A DNA stretch of 27,841 nt, from assembly GCA_001823105.1 (NCBI GenBank), contig MHTO01000007.1, positions 1-27,841 of the forward strand, read 5' to 3'. This document shows positions 8,801-20,800 of the stretch, one piece after another (position 1 is the stretch's first letter; each line of letters begins with the position of its first letter). This stretch comes from Candidatus Wildermuthbacteria bacterium GWA2_46_15. Lineage in GTDB: Bacteria; Patescibacteriota; Minisyncoccia; Minisyncoccales; GWA2-46-15. Under the pieces are notes generated by a model. It was not told the DNA's origin, ran no database searches, and was given only the letters and a program-made list of their open reading frames with translations. Position numbers and translations under genes: made by a program.

Positions 8801-11800
8801 GCATTGGGACGACGAATCCGGGAGCGCAATTGGATGTAAGCGGAAACTTAGTGACGACTAATGGCGGAACCATTACTGCGGCAGGTTCGGTAATTGCAGA
8901 CGTAGACAAAATCGAACTTGGTCATATTACCGGCTCCGCATATGGCCTGATTACCAGAAGTGTTAACGAAGATATTGGTTTATATACTCGCTCAGGCCGC
9001 TCGATCTTTTTATATACAAATGATAACACTACGCCGAAGCTGACCGTGGCAGGCAGCGGCAACGTCGGCATCGGAACGACAGAACCTTGGTCTCAAATGG
9101 AAATAGTTTCCGGCGCCGCTGGTACAACCGGTCTGACAGTTAAAGGCGCTTCCGGTCAGATAACTAACTTACTGAATGTAGTAAAAAATGATAGTTCAGG
9201 CGCTTTTAGAGTTGACCAGACTGGAAACGCGTTTGTTTCTAATTCACTTTATGTATACGGAAGTACGGCAAATATTAGCGGTAATTTAGCAGTTTTGGGT
9301 ACAGAGAATTCAACGATAGCTGGCAATGTCGGTATCGGGACCACGAATCCTGTGGCAAGGCTGACAATTGATGCCGGAGGAGGAACCTCGGCTACTACAG
9401 GCTTAATTATTCAAAATCAAGGCAGTGATGCAACAGTTGCTATTGACCTTTCTAATGCCGGCCTGGGCTCATCATTGACAAAGTATTACTTTTATGCAGG
9501 TTCTGACGCATATTGGTCAACAGCCGGAAGCCTAAGAACGCCGCATTTGATTGTTGATACATTTGAATCTCCAACAGGGACTAATCTAACGTTTAGGCCG
9601 GATGGCCTGAATGGAGGCGCAGGAACTTATGTTTCTATGCAGTATTACAATGGGTCCGGCTGGCAAGATGGAGCTAAGGTGGCAAATGTATCGAGCGGAT
9701 TTAGTAATTTACAACTGATGCCGGCCGGCGGCAACATTGGCATAGGGACGGCTGGGCCATTATATAAACTTGATATATTTGGCGGCGACGCAGCAATCCG
9801 TGATGCTAGTGACTTGGGTTCTGAAAGTTTAACCAATGAAGCATTGACTTCAGGGACTTCCTGGACAGCAGCTAATGATTGCGCTTTAAGCGATGCCGCT
9901 ATCTGGACATTCGGTTCCGGGACTGCTTCAACATTAACCCAAGCGTCAGGAACTTTAGCAACGCCCGGGGTGGGTTCAAGGTTTTACAAGTTTACTTATA
10001 CGGTTAGTGATACTGCTGGAAATCCTACAGCCTCAATTACAAGCGCTTTTGCTGCTGTGCCTTTAGCCTTAAATTTGGCCAATGGGGTGAATACAGTTTA
10101 CTTTAAGGCAGCATCAACCCCTGCAGATTTTGTTATTACCTCAACGCTAACCTCAGGGCAGGCATTCACGCTGGATGCGCTCTCGTTGAAAGAAATACAA
10201 GGCGGAGATTTATTTGTCAATGGAATAATTACAGGCGGCGGGATAGATGGAATAAAGGTATTGGCAAACGCTAATGTCGGCATCGGGATTACTGCTCCCG
10301 GCGAAAAACTCGATGTCAATGGCACTGTTAAATCCACAGGGGCAATAATAGGCTCAATAACAGGCATGCTAAAAGCTTCAAGCGGCACAGTAGCTCAAGC
10401 TATATCCGGCACAGATTATGAACCGCCTGTTACTAAAGGTGACCTTACAGCAGGTTCAACTAAGATTACAATAGGCGGCTCCGCTACAGGCGCATTAATA
10501 GGCGCAGGCGCGACAGTAGATGTAAACGAAGCTGATCTTACCTTAAATAATATAGGAGGTATATTAAATAGCAATAAAGGTGGCACAGGATGGGACTCTT
10601 CAGGTTCCACAGGCCTTGTTAAAATCGCATCAGGCGTATGGCAGGTTGGAGTAGAAGGTATAGATTACCTTACAGCCTCTAGCACTAGTACGCTTACAAA
10701 TAAAACAATAGACGCCAATGCTACAGGCAACTCTATAACTAATCTGGAACTAGCTGACTTTGCAGCCAATATCGTAGATACAGACACTACTTTAACAGCT
10801 AATTTAGATACCAGGATTCCCAGCCAAAAAGCTACCAAGACCTATGTAGATGCTTTTGTCTCAGGCTTAAAATGGAAACAATCAGTCAGAACTGCCACAA
10901 CTGCGGCAGGAACTCTTGGAACAAGTTTCGCAAACGGCCAAATAATAGACGGAAAGACTCTAGTGACAGGGGACAGGATCCTGATAAAGGACCAATCTCT
11001 AGGCTCTGAAAACGGCATTTACATTGTTACAACAAGCTCTCCCACAAGAGCCGCTGACGCTGATACCGATACGGAAGTCAAACAAGCCACTATGTTTGTT
11101 GAAGAAGGGTCATTAAATTCTGACACAGCATGGGTATGCAACAATGACGCGATAACTTTAGGAACAACTGCTCTTATGTTCGTACAGTTCTCAGGCGCAG
11201 GGACATACACAGCGGGAACAGGCCTTACTCTTCAGGGCAACTCATTTTTAATAACCCCTTTAACAGCCTCAAGAGCGCTCCAGACAAACGCTTCAGGCGA
11301 GCTTGCAGTATCAAACGTTAGCGCCGCTGAATTAGGATATGTCTCAGGAGTAACATCAAGCATCCAAACCCAGTTAGATAATAAACAAGTAAGCGACGAA
11401 ACCATTGCAGCTTTAGCGGCATATAACACCAATGGTATCTTAACCCAGATAGCGCAGGATACATTCACCGGAAGGGCTGTTACCGGAACATTAAATAGAA
11501 TTACAGTTACTAACGGCGATGGCGTTATTGATAACCCATCCGTTGATATTGCCTCTAGCTATGTTGGGCAAGATACTATCACTACCGTAGGCACTATCGC
11601 TACAGGCGCATGGGCCGGAACTCCTGTCACAGACGCATATGTTGCAGACGCTCTAACAATAACAGCCGGAACAATAAACAATACCCCTGTTGGCGCAAGT
11701 ACAGCTAGCACAGGTTCGTTTACTAATCTGAGCGTAAGCGGCACATTGAGCCTGGCGCCAGACTCTGTGACTGACGCTATGGTAGTAGATAGTATAACAG

Positions 11801-14800
11801 CTTCTAACTATGTCCCGCTTGTTGGAGGGGTAACTGTTACAGGCGGCTTAAATATTGCAACAACATCCGGCAACGTCGGCATAGGGACGACAAGTCCGGG
11901 CACAGCATTGCAGGTTATTGGCTCGACAGGTATTTCAATAGGCGAAGATATAACAACCCCCTCTGTAAATACCGCAGGAAAAATTAAGCTGTTCTCAGCA
12001 GGAGATAACGCGTTTTATACTACCTTTACAGCAGGAACCCAGACAGATAATGCTGATTATATATTACCTACAGCTCTTCCTGCAGACGATGCATTCTTAA
12101 AAAGCACCGTCGCAGGCGCTTTAAGCTGGGATACAGCTGAATATGCTCCTGTTGGCGCAAAGTATATAACACAAACAGCAGATGCAGCTTTAACAAATGA
12201 ACAAGCTCTTTCAGACCTTTCAACAGGCCTTTTAAAGGTAACAACAGGTACAGGCATATTGTCAACAGCAATTGCCGGAACAGATTATCTTACATCTGAA
12301 GTAGATGGAATAATAGGAAATGAAGTAACTGATGCAACAGATTCAACTTTGTCCAGAAGCGGCTCAGGGACAGATGTTAGCCCATATACTTTAGGCATTA
12401 ATTTAGGCAATCAAAATACATGGACAGGAGTTCAGACATTCAATGCTAACACAAAATTCCCGGTTTCAGGCATTTGGGATACTTTCGGCAACGTTGGCAT
12501 CGGAATATTAACCCCGGCGTATAAATTAGAAGTTAATGGCACGGGCTACTTCTCTGATAATGTTCGTTTCCCGTTTTCAAAAGGAATAGAATTGGAAGGC
12601 GGCGTAAATTTCATAGCTAGCTCTGTAAACTACGTTTTTCTGCTTAATCGTAACATCAATGCCTCCGGCAACGCTGTAGCGACTAACTACAAAGCCGCTC
12701 AGCTAAAAATTGATGATAGCGCGTATCGTTTTAATATTTCCCCTGCTATTCAAACAGCAGGGCAGTTGGTTGCCGGACTATCGGAAGTTATGACAATTTT
12801 AAATGACGGCAATGTCGGCATAGGAACTACCAGCCCAACTGGATTACTGCATTCCGCTTTAGGTATAATTACCGCAGATAAACAAGCAATTTTGGCAGAT
12901 GGCGCATGGAACAATGCAGCAGTAACCTTTACAGGCATTAAATCTAATATTACTGACACTGCCTCTAATGCCGCATCAAAATTAATTGACTTGCAGGTTG
13001 GTGGAAACAGTAAATTTAGCGTAGATAAAAGTGGGAACGGAGTATTTGCCGGTAATGTAGCCGGAGCAATCCACCAAGCAGGCGCGGATAATAGCTTTTT
13101 GTTTAATGGACGTTCCAGGATAACTTCTGCCGCTGATGGAAACATTGAATTAAAGAACAACGCTTCTACGGACTTTGGATTGCTAAAGTTCGGCGGCGTT
13201 ACCTCATCTTTCCCTGCGTTGAAGAGGAGCGGAGCAGTTCTATCTGTTCGATTAGCTGATGATTCAGCGTATGCCGGGATACATAGTGATTTTGCTTGGG
13301 CTGATTATTTGCGCGCTGATAGTTATGCTGCTCTTGGCGCTAATTATGCAGCCACGGGCGTTATTCGTTTGCCTGATAATAATTTTATCAAATCCCGCAA
13401 CGCCGCTAATTCAGCTGATAAATCCCTCATTGGCCTCAATGCTTCTGATTTAGTATCAATAGACGTAGATGCTGCCGGCGCAATCTTCGGCGGCAATGTC
13501 GGAATTGGGACTACCGCTCCCGGCGAAAAACTTGATGTCAATGGCACTGTTAAATCCACAGGGGCGATAATAGGCTCAATAACAGGCATGCTAAAAGCTA
13601 CAAACGGCACAGTAGCTCAGGCTGTATCCGGCACAGATTATGAACCACCTATTATTAAAGGTAACCTCGCGGCAGGTTCAACTAAGATTACAATAGGCGG
13701 CTCCGCTACAGATGCTTTAATGGGCACAGGCGCTACAGTAGATGTAAACGAAGCCAATCTTACCTTAAATAATATAGGAGGCATATTAAATAGCAATAAA
13801 GGCGGCACAGGCTGGGACTCTTCAGCCGCCACAGGCCTTGTTAAAGTCGCATCAGGCGCATGGCAGACCGCGACAGCAGGCACAGATTACCTTACAGCCT
13901 CTAGCACCAATACTCTTACAAATAAAACAATTGACGCCAATGGCACAGGCAACTCTATAACTAATCTGGAAACAGCTGACTTCGCAGCCAATGTTGTAGA
14001 TACAGACACTACTTTAACAGCTAATTCAGACACCAGGCTCCCTAGCCAAAAAGCCGCCAAGACCTATATAGATACTTCCATCGCAGGCTTAAAATGGAAA
14101 CAATCAGTCCGCGTCGCTACTGCTGTATCAGGGACGCTTGCGGCAAGTTTTGCAAACGGCCAAACAATAGACGGAAAGATTCTAGTGACAGGGGACAGGA
14201 TACTGATAAAGGACCAATCAACAGGCTCTGAAAACGGCATTTACATTGTTACAGCAGGCTCTCCTGCAAGAGCAACTGACGCTGATACATCAGCTGAAGT
14301 CAAACAAGCCACTATGTTTGTTGAAGAAGGATCATTAAATTCTGACACAGCATGGGTATGCAACAATGACGCAATAACTTTAGGAACAACTGCTCTTATG
14401 TTTGTGCAGTTCTCAGGATCAGGAACATACACAGCAGGAACAGGCCTTACTCTTCAGGGCAACTCATTCTTAATAACCCCTTTAACAGCCTCAAGAGCGC
14501 TCCAGACAAACGCTTCAGGCGAGCTTGCAGTATCAAACGTTACTGCCGCTGAATTAGGATATGTCTCAGGAGTAACATCAAGCATTCAAACTCAGTTAAA
14601 TAATAAACAGCCTCTCGACTCCACCCTTACAAGTTTAGCGGCATATGACACCAATGGTATTTTAACCCAAATAGCGCCGGATACATTCATCGGCAGGGCT
14701 GTTACCGGAACATTAAATAGAATTACAGTTACTAACGGCGATGGCGTTATTGGTAACCCATCTGTTGATATTGCCTCTAGCTATGTCGGGCAAGATACTA

Positions 14801-17800
14801 TTACTACTGTAGGCACTATCGTTACAGGCGCATGGACAGGAACTCCTGTCATAGACGCATATGTCGCAGACGCTCTAACAATAACAGGCGGAACAATAAA
14901 TAATACCCCGATCGGCATAACTACAGCTAGCCCAGGTTCGTTTACTAATCTGAGCGTAAGCGGCACATTGAGCCTGCCGCCAGATTCTGTAACTGACCCG
15001 ATGGTCTCAGATACTTTAACAGCCTCAATATTTAAAGGAACAGGCACTATTACAAATGCAGTTGATCTCGGAACAGCTGAAATAGCAGGGATACTTACTG
15101 CGGATAAAGGCGGAACAGGTAACACTAATTATACAGTAGGAGATATTATTTACGCATCAGGGGCAGCTACTTTATCTAAACTCGCTGATATTGCAACAGG
15201 CAATGTCTTAATATCAGGTGGAGTGGGCGTAGCGCCAAGCTGGAATAAGGTTGGTTTAACAACTCATGTGACAGGCACCTTGTCAGTGGCTAACGGCGGA
15301 ACTAACTTAAATACTATTGCCGCAGGTTCTATTTTGGCAGCCAATACTCTGGATACACTCACTGCCGTAACATCCATAAGCGGTTTAAAGGTACTGCAGA
15401 ATAACGCAGGCACAACTTCATGGGCAGGTACTACAGGCACAGGAAATGTCGTCATGGATAATTCCCCGACATTAATAACGCCTACTCTTGGCGCAGCCAC
15501 TGCCACTTCTATAAATAAACTTACTATAACTGCTCCTGCAGTTTCAGCCATTTTAACCATAGCTAACAATAAGACATTTACAGTCAATAATACAATCACT
15601 CTTGCCAGCCTGGCAGACGGCCAAGTCTTCACATTTCCTGCCGCAGGAGGCAATGTCACAGTATTGGGCAACACAACTACAGGCACAGGAAGCACTATTG
15701 TTTTAGCCGCTTCGCCTACAATAACTACGCCGACGCTGATTACCCCTACGATAGCTGATTTTACAAACGCAACTCACGCTCATTCAAGCTCTTCCACTGG
15801 CGGCACTGTAAGCCATACCAGCCTTTCAAATATCGGCACTAACACTCACGTTCAGATAGATAGTCATCTGGTAAATACATCCAACCCTCACGCTGTCACA
15901 AAAACCCAGGTAGGGCTTGGCAATGTAGATAATGTCCAGCAATTACCAATGAGTTACCTGGATACTGACACAACTTTACTGGCCAACTCTGATGTAAAAG
16001 TACCCAGCCAAAAAGCCACCAAGACCTATATAGATACTTCCATCGCAGGCTTAAAATGGAAACAATCAGTCAGAGTTGCCACAACTGCGACAGGAACTCT
16101 TGGAACAAGTTTTGCCAACGGCCAATCTGTAGATGGTAAAACACTAGTTACAGGAGATAGAATCCTTATAAAGAACCAGTCCACAGGCTCTGAAAACGGT
16201 ATCTACATTGTTACAGCAGGCTCTCCTATAAGAGCAACTGATGCTGATACATCAGCTGAAGTCAAACAAGCCACTATGTTTGTTGAAGAAGGGACATTAA
16301 ATTCTGATACAGCCTGGGTATGCAACAATGACGCGATAACTTTAGGAACAACTGCTCTTACGTTTGCGCAATTCTCAGGCTCAGGGACATATAATGCAGG
16401 AACAGGCCTTACGCTTCAGGGCAACACATTCTTAATAACCCCTTTAACAGCTTCTAAAGCGCTCCAGACTAATGCATTAGGCGCTCTTGAAGCATCAAAT
16501 GTCACTACCGCTGAATTAGGATATGTCTCAGGCGTAACATCAAGCGTACAGACGCAGATAAACTCTAAGCAAGGAACTTTAACTAATTCAGCAGGCCTTG
16601 CAGCAGCTTTATCAGATGAAACAGGAACAGGTCTAGCGGTCTTTAACAATGCTCCTACAGTTACTGATCCTATAATTACTAATATTAATCCAGGAGCAAA
16701 TTTTACTCTTACTCAGAATTCAGTAGTTCCGTTTACATCTGTTAACGCAGGAGCTGTGGCTAATACATTGTATCTTAACGCTGGCAACGTTGGCATTGGG
16801 CTGACGGGGCCTACGAGCGCCCTGCACGTTAACGCAACCACAGCAGGAAGCGGCGCCTATGGATTGCGTGTAAGGCAAAATACTCCATGGAGCGGAGCGG
16901 AGCCATACGCTCTTTATGTAGAAGGGTACTCATACCTTAATGGGTTTAGAATTAATGCTGCTGACGGTATCAGGGGACTCTATAAAACAGCATCTGGTGG
17001 AAGTTTGGGTTTTGCCGTCGCAGGAGATGACCCCATTACCTTTACGCAATCAAATACACTAACAAGAATGACTATAGCAGTTGGCGGCAACATTGGCATT
17101 GGCGCCACTGCTCCTTCCCAGGCTTTGGAGCTTGGCGCAGGTAAATGGCTGTCTTTTGAAGGCGCAACAGATGATTCCTATGAAACAACCATTCAAGCCG
17201 TGGACCCAACAGGGAGCGATAAAACCATAACCTTCCCGAACGCAACAGGCACAGTCGCTGTATCAGCAGCCAGTCCTTTGAGCTTATCAGCGCTAGGAGT
17301 TATATCAATCTCAGATGCAGCAGCAAATGGCACTACTAAAGGAGCGGCTGCTTTTACTGCCAGCGATTTTAATGATTCAACCGGAAACATCTCCATAGAC
17401 TATACTAATGGCCAGGCTGCATCTGCTACGACAAAAGGCTTTTTAACTCCCACAGATTGGAATTCCTTTAATGATAGCCAAGGCTACATCCCGGTTGGAA
17501 CTACTAGTCAATATTATCGCGGCGATAAGACATGGCAGACTCTTGATACTACAGCAGTAACAGAAGGCGCAAATTACTATTATACAGATGCAAGAGTTGA
17601 TACAAGGCTGGATACAAACCAGTCTATCTCAGGATCATGGATATTCTCAAATCCTGTTACAATTGCAGAGCCTTTATCAGCATCTCATGCGACTACTAAA
17701 TTATATGTTGACAATGCTATTGCAGGCCTTTCCTGGAAAGAGGCAGTAAAAAGTAATTCAATAACTGCTCAGCCGGCTTCTCCTGTATCAGGCGATAGTT

Positions 17801-20800
17801 ATATAGTCCCAACTGGCGCAACAGGCGCCAATTGGACAGGCCATGATTTAGACCTTGCTAAATATAACGGCGCAGCCTGGGTATTTGAGGATGCAGAGCT
17901 TTCAGACGCTGTATTTGTAGATGATGAAATGGTTTCATATGTATATAATGGCGCGGCATGGATTCAGTTCACAGGCGCAGGCGCATATGTCTGGGGCGCT
18001 GGCTTATTAAACACAGGCAATACTATTAATGTAGGCGCAGGAACAGGTATTACAGTAGGGCCTGACACAATTTCTATAACACCCCTGACAGCTTCGAGGG
18101 CAGTCGCAACTGATGGCTCAGGGAATCTCATTGCTTCAAGCGTTACTTCAACTGAATTAGGGTATCTATCATCAGTATCGTCTAATATACAGACACAATT
18201 AAATGGCAAGCAATCTACTCTTACTAACTCCGCAGGCCTTATAGCAGCTCTTAATGATGAAACAGGAACAGGACTCGCAGTCTTTAACAACGCTCCTACA
18301 ATTACTAATCCTGTAATTACCAATATTAATCCAGGAGCGAATTTTACTCTTACTCAGAATTCAGCAGTTCCATTTACATCTGTTAATGCCGGGGCAATTG
18401 CAAATACATTGTATTTAAAAGCAGGCAATGTCGGTATTGGCTCCACAAATCCGAATTTTAAATTAGATGTCAATGGCATTGTGAATGCCACTGCGCTCTA
18501 TGTAAACGGAACGCCATATATCGGTTCTCAGTGGACAACATCAGGCTTAAATGTTTACTACAATACAGGTAACGTCGGCATTGGGACGACGGATCCTACG
18601 AGGGCATTATACGTCAATGGCGACATATATGCGACAGGCGTAATATCAGGGGCTAGTGTAGGCTCAAGTCTTGTAGTTAGAGAAATGGACGGCGCACCTT
18701 CAGTAACTAATGTTTCAGTCTTGGAATTTGACCAAGGCACAGGGCTTATTGTTACTGACCAGGGCAGTAATATTGCTCGTGTCAGATTGGGCAGTCATTG
18801 GAAAGAGTTGTATATAGATGGTCTAAGCGTAGGCATGATTCCTACTGGCGAAGAGACATTGAATATGATAGCCGGCAATGACCTTGATATTACTGGAAAT
18901 CCTGCTGCAGCGCCTAAATCTTTGACATTCGCGGTTGAGGATGATCTGGATCTAACAGCTGTCAGGGCTTCAGGCGTGTCGGGTTTAAGCTTATATGATG
19001 ACGGAGCGAATCTAGGGGTGTTTGTGAAAGATGGAGGCAATGTCGGCATCGGGACAGCGAGCCCTGTTGTAAAATTGGACGTGGATGGCGGGTTAAGGGT
19101 TACTGGCAGTGTTGTGCTTTTAGGCGATGTAGATTTAGGAGATGCTCAGGTTGATACGATACGGATACGCGGGACTATTAAGGGCTCTTCTCCAACACTT
19201 GTTGTTGACCAGGATACAGCAGCGGATATTGTGGATTTTCGCGATGGCGGCATTACTGTATTTAAGATTGCAGATGGCGGAGCCATTACAGCGATCGGGC
19301 CATTGTCAGTAGACTCACCTACTTTCTATGTAGATAACTTAGCCCACCGTGTCGGCATCGGGACGACGGGGCCGGGAACAAAATTGGATATAGTTGGCGG
19401 CGCAATTAGGACTGACAACCAATTAATCTCCACAGTAGCTACAGGCACAGCGCCATTAGCAGTTTCTTCAACAACAGCTGTTGCCAACCTCAACGCAAGT
19501 TTATTGGGGGGATATCCTGTAAGCACAACAAGAAATGCGGCAAATACAATACCGGTCAGGGATGCTAGCGGCTATCTGCAGTTAGGATGGATAAATACAA
19601 CCAGTGGAGACAATGGCACTACTGCGATTTCCAGGATCTATGCCTCTAATGATGCCTATATCCGCTACTACACCCCTGCCAATTTTAAGACCGTCCTAAG
19701 TTTAGTTGACCGCTCAGCAGGAACTTTAAATTATCTTCCCAAATGGACTCCTGACGGAGATACCCTTGGAAATTCAATTCTATACGATAACGGCACCAAC
19801 GTCGGCATCGGGACATCTGTGCCGGGAGCTCCTCTACATTTAGTCGGTGCCAAGAACGCAACTTACAATGGCGTAGCTTATATCGCTGATTCAGCTGCTT
19901 CAGCAGTTGGAGTTGGTGGTGGAATTACTTTTCTTGGGAAAGTTGCTCCCAGCCAATCATACTATGAGGCAGCAGCGCTTCATGCGTACAAAGAGGTAGT
20001 TAATAACAACAATTATGCCACTAGTTTAATTCTGCGAACCACCAACTCCGCTGGGACAATGGCGGATGCCGTGACTATCAACAGCGTGGGCAATGTCGGC
20101 ATTGGCTCAACTAGCCCAAGTAAAAAATTAGATGTAGCTGGCGATATAAATTTTACAGGCAGTCTCTATCAGAATGGTTCGTTATATGTTTCATCTCAGT
20201 GGATAACCTTAGGAAGTAATATTTATTATAACACTGGCAACGTCGGCATCGGGACGACGGTGCCGGGAACAAAATTAGATATAGTTGGCGGCGCAATTAG
20301 GACTAATAACCAATTAATCTCCACAGCAGCTGCCGGCACAGCGCCATTGGCAGTTTCTTCGACTACTGCGGTTACAAATCTTAACGCAGATATGCTGGAT
20401 GGTTATCATTATAACAACTTACCCTATCTTACGGCCAACCAGACAATTACTTTATCCGGCGATGCTTCCGGGTCAGGCGCTACTTCAATATCGGTGACTA
20501 ATAACATGCTTACAAGAGAGGATATCAGGACGATTGCTCCAAACAATTTAATACCTGCCCGGCTTAAATTCGGTTTTACTTCCTGGGCAAATAACAACTC
20601 AGCGCCTTATGCTGATTTTCTGCATATGAGAAGCTATACAGACGCAGGCGGAGGAAATGATAATCTTTTAATGTTTAGTAAGAGTTCAATCGGGGCAAGA
20701 TTATGGCAGCAGTCATGGAACAGCGCAGTCGCATATTCAAGTTATAAAGATTTTGTCATGACAGACGCGAATAGCGCGAATGTCGCGCTCGGAGGGAATC

